A stretch of 25,311 nucleotides of DNA from JBCBCP01 sp039178165 (GCA_039178165.1 JBCDFL010000024.1:1-25311), one strand, 5' to 3'; shown: positions 14,484 through 21,753, counted from the first letter of the stretch. Notes: generated by a model from the sequence alone, not told the origin. Made by a program: numbers and translations.

Positions 14484-14512
14484 TTGACCCGCCCCGGGGC
14501 GAGCGATATCCC
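14484..14512 (+). promoter_or_regulatory. Probable sigma-70-type promoter of tRNA-Tyr
   Basis: TTGACC (14484-14489) and TATCCC (14507-14512) are spaced by 17 bases. The mature tRNA starts 26 bases after the -10 box. Called by eye. Confidence 0.55.
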
Positions 14513-14537
14513 GCCGCTCACGTCGTAGTGGCGCAGT

Positions 14538-14621
14538 GGGCGACAGGCCGCAAGGTGTGGCAGGGGACTGTAACTCCCTCGCGGAGACGCACGCCTGGTT
14601 CGATTCCAGGGTCGCCCACCA
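14538..14621 (+). tRNA. tRNA-Tyr (anticodon GTA)
   Basis: This is a class II tRNA with a long variable arm. The acceptor GGGCGAC (14538-14544) pairs fully with GTCGCCC (14611-14617). The D stem is GCC/GGC. The anticodon loop CTGTAAC places GTA at 14570-14572. The variable arm is CGCGGAGACGCA. The T arm is CCTGG-TTCGATT-CCAGG, the discriminator is A and CCA is encoded at 14619-14621. Confidence 0.97.
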
Positions 14622-14681
14622 TTCTCCGAAGCACCCAAGTGTTTTCCGCACATCAGCCGGAAACGCGACGGGCTCCCAGGC

Positions 14682-15068
14682 TTAGCCGTAGACGAGCCAG
14701 GCCCAGAGCATCGCGACGTAGCAGAATTGGTGCAGCATCTGGTCAAAGCCCATTGCGCGCCAGAAGCCGCCATCGGCCGGGGTGTGGCCCGCGCGGTCGG
14801 ACCAGGCGCCTTTGCCCCAGTCGATATGGTAATGCAGCACCCATTCCAGCAGCACGATCACGGCCAGCGCCAGCCAGGCAGTGCCTATCACCGCAAGCAC
14901 AATCACCGAGCCGATCAGATGCTCGCTCACGTGCAGTGCGCGCCCGACATGCAGGTAGGCGCCGCGGTTCTTCAGCATGATCGGCGTCTGCAGATAAAAA
15001 TCTGCCACGCAATGCTTGATCTGGAGCAGGACCAGCAGCATCAGCGCCGCGCTTAGGCTTTGTTCCAA
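14682..15068 (-). CDS. DUF3307 family membrane protein
   Basis: This 128-aa protein has four hydrophobic segments, with histidines near the helix ends. The opening LLQIKHCVADFYLQTPIML matches the DUF3307 signature (K-H-x3-DF-x-LQ). The later HVSEHLIGSVIVL and LLEWVLHYHIDWGKG segments add His residues that could bind a metal or heme, which is inference. The start is TTG at 15068 with GGAAGGA upstream; the in-frame ATG at 15041 would cut into the first helix. It is divergent from the large ABC-like gene. Function is unknown. Confidence 0.8.
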   Translation of the reverse strand: MEQSLSAALMLLVLLQIKHCVADFYLQTPIMLKNRGAYLHVGRALHVSEHLIGSVIVLAVIGTAWLALAVIVLLEWVLHYHIDWGKGAWSDRAGHTPADGGFWRAMGFDQMLHQFCYVAMLWAWLVYG

Positions 15069-15156
15069 TGGGCCCCCGTCCTTCCCACGTCGTCACCGCT
15101 AGCTTAGGCACGCGGCGGGCGGGGCGCAAATCTTTCGCTGGGGCATGCTTAAGTCA

Positions 15157-15186
15157 TTGCCGCGGCTGAGCGCCGCGCGGTATCGT
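15157..15186 (+). promoter_or_regulatory. Possible promoter of the ABC-like gene
   Basis: TTGCCG (15157-15162) and TATCGT (15181-15186) have an 18-base spacer, 29 bases before the GTG start and just upstream of the purine-rich AAAGGGGGCGG (15200-15210). Called by eye. Confidence 0.4.
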
Positions 15187-15215
15187 ACGGGCCGGGACCA
15201 AAGGGGGCGGCAGAC

Positions 15216-18215
15216 GTGGACCGCACGATTTTCGGCTTCATCTGGAAGCACTCCAAGCGCGATCAATTGATCCTTCTGGCGGTGACGCTGACCCTCTTTC
15301 CGCTGCTCTACCTCACGCTTGAACTGCCCAAGCGGATCATCAACGACGCGATCGCGGCGCCTGTCCCGGTCATCGACGTCTACGGCTACCAGATCCCGCA
15401 GATCCAATTCCTGTTTCTGCTGTGCGGGATGTTTCTGCTGGCGGTGATCGGCCACGGGCTGATGAAGATGCGGATCAACACGATGAAGGGGGTGCTGGCC
15501 GAGCGGCTTTTGCGCCGCTTCCGCTATAGCCTGATCGCGCGCATCCTGCGCTTCCCCGCGCCGTATTTCGAGCGGACGAGCCAGGGCGAGCTGGTGTCGA
15601 TGGTCACGTCCGAGTCCGAGCCGATGGGCGGGCTGATGGGCGACGCCGTGGCCCAGCCGGTGCTGCAAGCGGGGCAGATGCTGACCATTCTGGGCTTTCT
15701 CTTTGCGCAAAGCTGGGCTTTTGGCCTGGCGGCCTGCGCGCTGATCCCGCTGCAGGCCTGGCTGATCCCCAAACTGCAACGCCAGATCAACAAGCTGAAC
15801 AAGAAGCGAGCGCTGCAGGTCCGCGCTCTGGCGGGCGAGATCGGCGAAAGCGCCGCTGGCGCCGCCACCCTGCGCGTGTCGGGCGGCTGGCCCTTCCGGC
15901 TGGCGATGATCACCGACCGGCTGGGGCGGCTCTTCGCCATCCGGTTCGAGATCTACCAGAAGAAATTCTTCATGAAGTTCATCAACAACTTCATCACCCA
16001 GCTGACGCCCTTCTTCTTCTACGCCTTCGGCGGATATCTGGTGATCCTGGGGCAGGTGTCCCTGGGCGCGCTGGTCGCGGCGCTGGCGGCCTACAAGGAT
16101 CTCTCCAGCCCGTGGAAAGAGCTTCTGGCCTATTACAACCAATCCCAGGACATGCAGCTGCGGTGGGAGACGATCACCGAGCGTTTCGTGCCCGCAGGTA
16201 TGATCGACGACGCGCAGTTTCAGGGCCGGGCGCCCGAGGACGCGGCGCTGGACGGCGATATCGTTCTGGACGGCGTGACCGTCCGCAACCCCGATGGCAA
16301 CGCGGTGCTGGAAGATTTGGACATGCACCTGGGCGCCGGCGCGCTGATCGGCATCGCCGCGCCCGCCGAAGAGGACCGGCAGGCCCTCGCCGCGCTGCTG
16401 ACCCGCGAAGTGCTGCCGAGCGCGGGCACCGTGGCCATCGGGGGCACGCGCCTGACCGCGCTGCATCAGGGCACCATTGCGGGCCGGATCGGGCACGCGA
16501 CCTCGCGCCCGGTGCTGTTTCTGGGCACGGTGGCGGACAACATCCTGCTGCCGCTCAAGTCACAGCCGCGGGGGGACGCGGCCGATGCCGCATTCGCGGC
16601 GGAGGCGGCGCGGGCCGGCAACAGCCACGACATGCTGACCGCGCCGTGGGTCGACTATTCCCGCGCGGGCGTCACCGACGATGCGACGATGGCGGGCTGG
16701 GGCCTGCAGTTGATCGACACGATGGGCGTCGGCCCCGCCCTGTTCCGCCGCGCGCTGGACCAACGGCTGGACGGCAGCGCCCATCCCCGGCTCAGCGAAA
16801 AGCTGGTCGCGCTGCGCCCCGTCCTGCGCCAGGCCATCGCGCAGGCGGGGCTGGCCGAGCACGCGATCTATTTCAAGTGGACGAAATATAACCCGGCCCT
16901 GCCGGTCGCCGAAAACCTCCTTTTCGCCACGGCGCGCCAGCCGATCACGCCCGATCTGATCGCGGGGCAAACAGCGTTTCTGGAGGCGTTGCGCGATCTC
17001 GGCCTCGACCAGGACCTGATGGCGCTGACGCGGGATGTGGTGGACCTGTTGCGCCAGATCTTCGGCCTCGACGGGACGGACCACCCGCTGTTTCGCAAGC
17101 TCAGCCTTGATGCGCAGACCTTTGAGCGGGCGGTGGACGTGATCGCGGCGCAGCGCGATGGCGCCGCGCTGAACGCTGCCGACACGGCCCTTTTGCTGAC
17201 CGTGCCGTTCCTGATCACCGCCGAGCAGATCGGCCCGGGCTTTCCGGACGGCATCATGACCCGCGTGCTGGAGATGCGCCACAGCCACGCGCAGCGCCTG
17301 CGCGAGACGTTGGGCGACCTCTTTGCCCCGATCGAGGACGGCACCATCGTCGAGGGGATGACGGTGCTGGAGAACGCGATGTTCGGCAAGATTTCCGACA
17401 ATGCGGGCAGCAAGGGGGACGAGCTGCGCTCCATCGTGGCGGGCGCAATGATGGAGCAGGGCCTGGACCGGCATGTCCTTGCCCTGGTTTTCGAGATGCC
17501 GGTCGCCATCGGCGGCCAGGGCCTGCCGACCCTCTTTGCCGAGCCGATGGCCATCGCGCGGGCGGCGGTGAAGCGCCCCGATATATTGATCCTGGAGGAC
17601 GCGCTGGCCTCCTACGACGCGGCAGCGCGGGAGACGCTTTACGCCAACCTGCACGAGATCTTGCCGGGCACGACGATCATCGTGATCGCCCCGTCCTTCG
17701 AGGATACCGGCGCCTTTGCCCAGGTGATCGAGGTTCAGGGCGGGCGCATCGTCGGCACCACCGCCGCCGCAGGAGCAGGCCAGGACAGTGCCGCCTCCGC
17801 GGACCTCGCGCGCAAGGTCGCCGCGCTGGAGGCGACGAGCCTCTTCTCCGAGGTCAGCCGCAAGCAGCTGCGCCTTCTGGCCTTCGGCGCGCGCTGGTAC
17901 GAGGCCCAGGACGGCGCCTACGTCTTTCACAAAAACGACCCGCCCGACGATGGCGCCTATCTGATCCAGGAGGGTGAGGCCGATCTGCTGCTGCCCGAGG
18001 ACGGAGAGGATAAGCTGATCGCCACGGTCGGCCCCGGCGCCCTGGTGGGCGAGCTGGGGCTGATCCGCGCCGACGCCCGCGCGCTCGACATGCGCGCGAA
18101 GGGCGATCTGCGCTGCCTGCGCCTGGGGACGGAGGAGTTTTTGGCGGTGGTGGAGAACGACGCCTCCACCGCGTTCAAGCTGCTCCAAGTGGTCGCGGGT
18201 TACGTGAACACGTAG
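15216..18215 (+). CDS. Atypical ABC exporter-like protein with degenerate, enlarged NBD and C-terminal cNMP-binding domain
   Basis: This 999-aa protein starts at GTG 15216 behind AAAGGGGGCGG. Residues 1-325 form an ABC exporter membrane domain with about six helices. The nucleotide-binding region (about 345-850) is abnormal. Walker A is replaced by GIAAPAEEDRQ (379-389). The signature is IGGQG (765-769). Walker B/catalytic Glu read LILEDALAS, with E794-D795 in swapped order. The switch His is P826. Between the first Q-loop-like segment (GTVADN, 437-442) and the signature lie about 280 extra residues with two more similar segments (VAENLLF from 564, VLENAMFG from 717). Residues about 870-995 are a cyclic-nucleotide-binding domain with GELGLI and a conserved-type Arg. 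ATP hydrolysis is doubtful. It may be a ligand-gated membrane protein of exporter ancestry. It is monocistronic, followed by hairpin repeats. Confidence 0.85.
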   Translation: MDRTIFGFIWKHSKRDQLILLAVTLTLFPLLYLTLELPKRIINDAIAAPVPVIDVYGYQIPQIQFLFLLCGMFLLAVIGHGLMKMRINTMKGVLAERLLRRFRYSLIARILRFPAPYFERTSQGELVSMVTSESEPMGGLMGDAVAQPVLQAGQMLTILGFLFAQSWAFGLAACALIPLQAWLIPKLQRQINKLNKKRALQVRALAGEIGESAAGAATLRVSGGWPFRLAMITDRLGRLFAIRFEIYQKKFFMKFINNFITQLTPFFFYAFGGYLVILGQVSLGALVAALAAYKDLSSPWKELLAYYNQSQDMQLRWETITERFVPAGMIDDAQFQGRAPEDAALDGDIVLDGVTVRNPDGNAVLEDLDMHLGAGALIGIAAPAEEDRQALAALLTREVLPSAGTVAIGGTRLTALHQGTIAGRIGHATSRPVLFLGTVADNILLPLKSQPRGDAADAAFAAEAARAGNSHDMLTAPWVDYSRAGVTDDATMAGWGLQLIDTMGVGPALFRRALDQRLDGSAHPRLSEKLVALRPVLRQAIAQAGLAEHAIYFKWTKYNPALPVAENLLFATARQPITPDLIAGQTAFLEALRDLGLDQDLMALTRDVVDLLRQIFGLDGTDHPLFRKLSLDAQTFERAVDVIAAQRDGAALNAADTALLLTVPFLITAEQIGPGFPDGIMTRVLEMRHSHAQRLRETLGDLFAPIEDGTIVEGMTVLENAMFGKISDNAGSKGDELRSIVAGAMMEQGLDRHVLALVFEMPVAIGGQGLPTLFAEPMAIARAAVKRPDILILEDALASYDAAARETLYANLHEILPGTTIIVIAPSFEDTGAFAQVIEVQGGRIVGTTAAAGAGQDSAASADLARKVAALEATSLFSEVSRKQLRLLAFGARWYEAQDGAYVFHKNDPPDDGAYLIQEGEADLLLPEDGEDKLIATVGPGALVGELGLIRADARALDMRAKGDLRCLRLGTEEFLAVVENDASTAFKLLQVVAGYVNT

Positions 18216-18216
18216 A

Positions 18217-18246
18217 GCCGCGGTGGGTTGAAAACCCACCCTACGA
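18217..18246 (-). repeat. GTAGGGTGGG hairpin repeat, copy a (inverted)
   Basis: GGTGGGTT-GAA-AACCCACC (18222-18240) is a perfect 8-bp stem with a 3-base loop. It is flanked by CTACG, so the unit CGTAG-hairpin reads on the minus strand. It starts seven bases after the stop of the ABC-like gene and could also shape its mRNA 3' end. Confidence 0.8.
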
Positions 18247-18257
18247 GCGGCGCTATT

Positions 18258-18286
18258 GTAGGGTGGGGTTACACCCCACCACTACC
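18258..18286 (+). repeat. GTAGGGTGGG hairpin repeat, copy b
   Basis: GTAG followed by GGTGGGGT-TAC-ACCCCACC (18262-18280) and then ACTACCG. The stem has a G/C pair where copies a and c have T/A, so both arms changed together. It faces copy a in head-to-head orientation. Confidence 0.8.
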
Positions 18287-18295
18287 GATGTAGAA

Positions 18296-18392
18296 GCTCA
18301 GCCCGGGCAGGCCGCGCGGGCGGCGTGGAACACGCAGACCGCAGGGGGGCGGCCTGCGTGTAGGCCTCTTTACGGAGGCCTACGGGCTAAGC
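18296..18392 (+). repeat. Multi-branched inverted-repeat unit 1
   Basis: The outer arms GCTCAGCCCG (18296-18305) and CGGGCTAAGC (18383-18392) pair with one mismatch. Inside, GCAGGCCGC/GCGGCCTGC (18307-18315/18349-18357) encloses GCGTG-GAA-CACGC (18323-18335). A second hairpin, GTAGGCCTC/GAGGCCTAC (18360-18368/18375-18383), follows. The result is a three-way-junction-like fold of about 97 bases, immediately after hairpin copy b. No coding frame explains it. Confidence 0.65.
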
Positions 18393-18435
18393 ACAAAAGG
18401 CGCCTAGGCTTTCCAAGAACCTTAAATCTGAATTC

Positions 18436-18465
18436 GTAGGGTGGGTTTGCAACCCACCACTAACG
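18436..18465 (+). repeat. GTAGGGTGGG hairpin repeat, copy c
   Basis: GTAG then GGTGGGTT-TGC-AACCCACC (18440-18458) and ACTAACG. Same stem as copy a with a different loop, and the same flank (CCACTA.CG) as copy b. Confidence 0.8.
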
Positions 18466-18470
18466 GCAAC

Positions 18471-18625
18471 GCTTAGCCCCGAACCGACTGCGTGCGTGGC
18501 GTGGAACACGCCAACGGCGGGGGTACCCTCTCGCGCACCTACGATGCGCTGCCGGGCAACGCGCGCCGCTTCGCGGCACGCTTGGGCAGGCGTGTATGCA
18601 TCCTGCGGATGTCTAGGGGCTGAGC
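18471..18625 (+). repeat. Multi-branched inverted-repeat unit 2
   Basis: The outer arms GCTTAGCCCC (18471-18480) and GGGGCTGAGC (18616-18625) pair fully if one G-T (G-U in RNA) is allowed. Inside are GGCGTG-GAA-CACGCC (18498-18512) within GTGCG/CGCAC (18492-18496/18534-18538), GCCGC-TTC-GCGGC (18565-18577), and CATCC-TGC-GGATG (18599-18611) next to the closing arm. The order of elements parallels unit 1. It is longer (155 bases), with an added central hairpin. Confidence 0.6.
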
Positions 18626-18655
18626 AAATCGACATGCGCTGACTTGACGTGATGC

Positions 18656-18699
18656 CAACGCTTCAGCCCAATGTAGGGTGCGCATTCATTGCGCACCGC
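18656..18699 (+). repeat. Variant hairpin copy d with partial unit arm
   Basis: CAACGCTTCAGCCC (18656-18669) resembles the left arm region of unit 2. GTAG and the hairpin GGTGCGCA-TTCAT-TGCGCACC (18677-18697) follow. The stem differs from the other copies at several positions but stays fully paired. The remaining DNA to 18874 holds a possible promoter and no other recognisable feature. Confidence 0.7.
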
Positions 18700-18815
18700 C
18701 GCGACCGTACAGGCCCGCGCCGCGACGCGCATGAAACACTGCGCGTTCACATCCGATCCCAACCTCGTGAGCGCTCCCCCACATCCTTGCCGGAAAATCG
18801 TGATTACATCTCCAT

Positions 18816-18843
18816 TTGCGCTTGCTGCGGCTGCGGTTAGGCT
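18816..18843 (+). promoter_or_regulatory. Possible promoter of the heme-Rieske operon
   Basis: TTGCGC (18816-18821) and TAGGCT (18838-18843), with a 16-base spacer, lie 31 bases before the proposed TTG start at 18875. Tentative. Confidence 0.35.
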
Positions 18844-18874
18844 GCTCGCAGGACGCCACAACACGGAGCGCCCC

Positions 18875-19243
18875 TTGGATTTCGCCGCCCTCCTTCTGAC
18901 CCTCATGGAGATCTGGCTCTGGACCGGCGCCGCCGTGGCGCTGGTCTTTCTGACCTGGGGGATCGACCGGATCGACCCGGACGCCCGCGGCGCCTACGTC
19001 TTTCGCCCGCTGATGGTGCCGGCGATCCTCATGCTTTGGCCGCTGGTCCTGTGGCGCTGGGCCCGGCTGGAGGCAAAGGCGGGCACCTTTATGGCCCGCT
19101 ACCGGCCGCTCCGCCGCGCGCACCCCGCCGCCGCCGTCCTGCTGTGCGCGGCCATGGCACTGCTGCTGAGCATGGGCCTGAGCGCCCGGCAGGACTGGCC
19201 AGCCGGTATCGCCCCCGTCCAGATCAGCGAGGCGGGCGAATGA
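18875..19243 (+). CDS. Small membrane protein, first gene of heme-Rieske operon
   Basis: The 122-aa product starts at TTG 18875, chosen because CGGAG sits six bases upstream. The in-frame ATG at 18905 has no ribosome binding site, and ATGs further upstream run through the repeat-rich leader. Three hydrophobic helices are seen (about residues 10-30, 45-62 and 84-102), with charged loops such as DRIDPDARGAYVFRP. It ends ATGA-overlapped with the Rieske fusion gene, so it is cotranslated and may be a structural subunit of that complex. No family is recognised. Confidence 0.7.
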   Translation: MDFAALLLTLMEIWLWTGAAVALVFLTWGIDRIDPDARGAYVFRPLMVPAILMLWPLVLWRWARLEAKAGTFMARYRPLRRAHPAAAVLLCAAMALLLSMGLSARQDWPAGIAPVQISEAGE

Positions 19244-20271
19244 GCGTCAAATATGTCCCCGTTCAGTGGAACCCTAACAAATGGCTCTACAACGCGGCCA
19301 TGTTGGGCGGCGTGACGGCCTTCTTGTGGATCTTCCTCTACATCACGCCCGAAGCGCTGAGCCACGAGCGGCCGATCAACCCGCAGATCCACAATGCACG
19401 CGCCTTCGGGGCCTGCGCTTTCGTGATGCTGACGGTGATCCTGTGCATCGGCCCCCTGGCCCGGCTCGATGCGCGCTTCCTGCCGCTGCTCTACAACCGC
19501 CGGCATTTCGGGGTGATGACCTGCTTCGTCGCGCTCACCCATGTGGGCTTCATCCTGGGCTGGTACTTCGCCTTCTCGTCCCAAGGCGGCCTCTATGGCC
19601 TCCTCACAGCCAATACCAGCTATGGCCAGGTCGCGGGTTTTCCGTTCGAGGCGTTCGGCATCCTCGCCCTTCTGTGCCTGATGACCCTCGCGGCGACGTC
19701 CCATGATTTCTGGTTGAAGTTCCTGACCCCGCCGGTTTGGAAGGGCCTGCATTACCTGATCTACCCGGCCTATGCCGCGCTGATCGGGCACCTGGCCCTC
19801 GGCATTCTGCAGGATCAGCAGAACCATGTGCTCACCGCACTCGTGATCGCATCGGCGGCGGCTGTGGGCGGGCTTCACCTGATCGCCGCGCTGAAGGCCC
19901 CGCGCATGCCGCGCCTGGCGGGCGAGTGGGTCGCCGTGGGCCGCACCAGCGAGTTCACCGAAGGGCGCGCGCGCATCACGCTTCTGCCCTCCGGCGACCG
20001 GGTCGCTACGTTCCTGATGGACGGCACGCTCAGCGCCATCGCCAATGCCTGCGCCCACCAAAACGGCCCGCTGGGCGAGGGGCGCATCCTCGACTGCCTG
20101 GTCACCTGCCCCTGGCACGGCTTTCAATACGACGTGCGCAACGGGCGCTCCCCCGCGCCCTTCACCGAACGGGTGCCGACCTACAATCTGCGCCGGACCG
20201 GGGACCTGATCGAGGTGCAGACCGCGCCCAACCCGCCCGGCACGCCTACCACACCGGTGCCCGTGACATGA
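19240..20271 (+). CDS. Ferric-reductase/MsrQ-like heme membrane domain fused to Rieske [2Fe-2S] domain
   Basis: This 343-aa protein starts at the ATG overlapping the previous stop. Residues about 20-215 form six helices of the ferric-reductase-like membrane domain. Candidate heme b ligands are H101 (FVALTHVGF), H171 (WKGLHYLIYPAY) and H184 (LIGHLALG); the last two are spaced as in MsrQ and NOX-type proteins. Residues about 228-328 form a Rieske domain. Its ligands are C271-x-H273 (CAHQNGPLGEG) and C290-x2-H293 (CPWHGFQYD). Electrons probably pass between heme and the 2Fe-2S cluster across or along the inner membrane; donor and acceptor are unknown. There is no FAD/NAD domain, so it needs a partner. 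A fusion of these two domains is unusual. Confidence 0.85.
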   Translation: MSVKYVPVQWNPNKWLYNAAMLGGVTAFLWIFLYITPEALSHERPINPQIHNARAFGACAFVMLTVILCIGPLARLDARFLPLLYNRRHFGVMTCFVALTHVGFILGWYFAFSSQGGLYGLLTANTSYGQVAGFPFEAFGILALLCLMTLAATSHDFWLKFLTPPVWKGLHYLIYPAYAALIGHLALGILQDQQNHVLTALVIASAAAVGGLHLIAALKAPRMPRLAGEWVAVGRTSEFTEGRARITLLPSGDRVATFLMDGTLSAIANACAHQNGPLGEGRILDCLVTCPWHGFQYDVRNGRSPAPFTERVPTYNLRRTGDLIEVQTAPNPPGTPTTPVPVT

Positions 20272-21026
20272 GCGGTACGCCCTTCTTCGTCGGCTATCTG
20301 CCCGCCCCCGGCCCGCTGCGCCGCTTTCTGATCGGCGCGGCGCTGATGCTGGTCGCCGGGCTGGCCGGCGCTGGATATTTGATGGGCGCGGCGCAGGACG
20401 ACCCGGGCAATGCCGCGCTGCGCTTCGACTACGGCCGCCAGACCGTGCAGGGCGCCGTAGAGCCTGGCCCCTACCCCATCTTCCATGTCACTCAGGGCAA
20501 CGACCGCATCGCCGCGGGCAGCAGTTTTGTGATGTCGGCGGGCGGCAAATCGGGCGTCGCGGGCCGCGCCAACCCGCTGGCGGGCACGCTGGCCCAAGCC
20601 TCCGGCGTGATGCTGGAGCGGGGCGATCTGTTCATGCTGCAGGTCCGCGGGGGCCGCGCGGGCCTGCAAAGCGTGGAGGGGGCCGCGCCAGACGTTCCAG
20701 CCCCGCAGCCGATGGGCACCTGGCGCCTGACGGGCGAGATTTGCGACGGTAAATGCTTGGCCGGCGCGATGCGCCCGGGCCGCGGGCTGGCCCACAAGGC
20801 CTGCGCGAACCTGTGCATTCTCGGCGCGGTGCCGCCGATCTTCGTCTCCACCCAGCCCGTCGGCGGGGAACAGTTCATGCTGGTCACCGGGCCAGACGGC
20901 GGCGCGCTGCCCGCGGCGGCCTATGACGCGGTCGGCGAATATGTCTCGGTCACCGGGACGCTGGCGATGCACGGCACGACGCCGGTCTTCGCCATCGATC
21001 CGGCCACCATCGCGCGGCTGGACTGA
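20268..21026 (+). CDS. Single-pass anchored protein with CxxxC...CxxxC motif, heme-Rieske partner
   Basis: The 252-aa product starts at the ATG overlapping the Rieske gene stop (ATGA). One transmembrane helix (about residues 19-42) anchors a soluble, beta-rich domain. A conserved-looking block has C159-x3-C163, H176, C179-x3-C183 in TGEICDGKC...HKACANLCILG. This could bind a metal or cluster, or form disulfides; which is not known. Context makes it a likely electron-transfer or assembly partner of the heme-Rieske protein. I do not recognise a named family. Confidence 0.75.
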   Translation: MSGTPFFVGYLPAPGPLRRFLIGAALMLVAGLAGAGYLMGAAQDDPGNAALRFDYGRQTVQGAVEPGPYPIFHVTQGNDRIAAGSSFVMSAGGKSGVAGRANPLAGTLAQASGVMLERGDLFMLQVRGGRAGLQSVEGAAPDVPAPQPMGTWRLTGEICDGKCLAGAMRPGRGLAHKACANLCILGAVPPIFVSTQPVGGEQFMLVTGPDGGALPAAAYDAVGEYVSVTGTLAMHGTTPVFAIDPATIARLD

Positions 21027-21280
21027 TGCGGCGCGTCCTCGCCCTGCTCCTCGTCGCGCTGCTGGGTGCCGGGCTGCTCTACATCTCCCGCTATTGGCCC
21101 GTGCGGCTGTGGGATCGGCCGGGCCTCTTCGGCTTGCGTGAGCTGCCACCCCAAGGCGGGCTGCTGCGCGGTTGGCTGCGCGGGACGCCGCTGGCGCCGT
21201 TCGAGCTGCTGATTTGGGCGCTCATGGTCTTTGGCGTGCTGAGCGTCGCGCAATGGCTGGTCAGCCGCCGCGGTGACTAG
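21026..21280 (+). CDS. Two-helix small membrane protein, last gene of heme-Rieske operon
   Basis: This 84-aa protein begins at an ATG that shares a base with the previous stop (TGATG). It has two hydrophobic helices (about residues 3-22 and 57-78) joined by a Gly/Pro/Arg-rich loop containing WPVRLWDRPGLFGLREL. It is probably a small subunit or assembly factor of the complex encoded upstream. Its stop lies in a CTAG shared with the convergent gene. No family is recognised. Confidence 0.7.
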   Translation: MRRVLALLLVALLGAGLLYISRYWPVRLWDRPGLFGLRELPPQGGLLRGWLRGTPLAPFELLIWALMVFGVLSVAQWLVSRRGD

Positions 21281-21753
21281 GGCAGCAGCACGGCGTTGCG
21301 CGGCCAGGCGGCCTCATCCGTGCTGAGATCGTCATAGGTCACCCGGACGGACACGTCCGTGATCGCGCCGGGCGGATAGGTCGCGTAGGGCAGCGCGCCG
21401 GCCGGCAAAGCGTTCGGCGCGGCCGTTTCCGTCAAGCAGGGCGGCATCGGCCAAACCTGGAACGGCCCGCCATTGATCGCCACCTCCATCTGCGCGAGCC
21501 CGCAGCGCCAGGACCACAGGTGCGTCACGTAGAGGTAGTCTTTGCCATCGTAGAGCCGCACGACCACCCAATTGGCCTTTGTCGCGCTCAGGATCGGGCG
21601 CACCTCGGTCGCGGTGGTGAATTTCCCGGTGGGGGTCTGCGCCTCGGCCTGAAGGGTCGGGGCGGCCGCGGCGGCGGGTGCTGCGACGGCGTCCGTGTCG
21701 GCGGCAGGTGATCCCTGGCCCAGCGCGATCAGCGCGACGATGATGTCAAACAT
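21277..21753 (-). CDS. Exported or anchored protein of unknown function
   Basis: This 158-aa protein has a short hydrophobic N-terminus (MFDIIVALIALGQG) that could be a signal or anchor. An Ala/Pro-rich linker runs to about residue 40. A compact domain rich in Trp and Tyr follows (VVVRLYDGKDYLYVTHLWSWRCGLAQMEVAING), with two cysteines (C84 and C105) that may pair. An AAGGA lies upstream of the ATG. It is convergent to the heme-Rieske operon and divergent from the glycosyltransferase gene. No family is recognised; export is inferred from the N-terminus. Confidence 0.7.
   Translation of the reverse strand: MFDIIVALIALGQGSPAADTDAVAAPAAAAAPTLQAEAQTPTGKFTTATEVRPILSATKANWVVVRLYDGKDYLYVTHLWSWRCGLAQMEVAINGGPFQVWPMPPCLTETAAPNALPAGALPYATYPPGAITDVSVRVTYDDLSTDEAAWPRNAVLLP

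Noticed and set aside
16560..18239. 559-codon open frame on the minus strand, and 465 codons at 15099-16496, antisense to the ABC-like gene
   Set aside because: High GC keeps antisense frames open. The translations are His/Gln/Arg-rich without recognisable domains, and the plus-strand frame carries clear membrane and cNMP domains.
18217..18699. CRISPR array
   Set aside because: Repeat copies are irregularly spaced, partly inverted and differ in stem sequence. There are no uniform spacers and no cas genes.
18689..18874. N-terminal extension of the first heme-Rieske operon gene from the ATG at 18689
   Set aside because: It would begin inside hairpin copy d, lacks a ribosome binding site and has no hydrophobic or conserved character. 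TTG 18875 has CGGAG at good spacing.
18387..18906. Minus-strand short frames (82 and 97 codons) in the repeat region
   Set aside because: They are built from the hairpin repeats and have no ribosome binding site or domain; the repeats explain the sequence.
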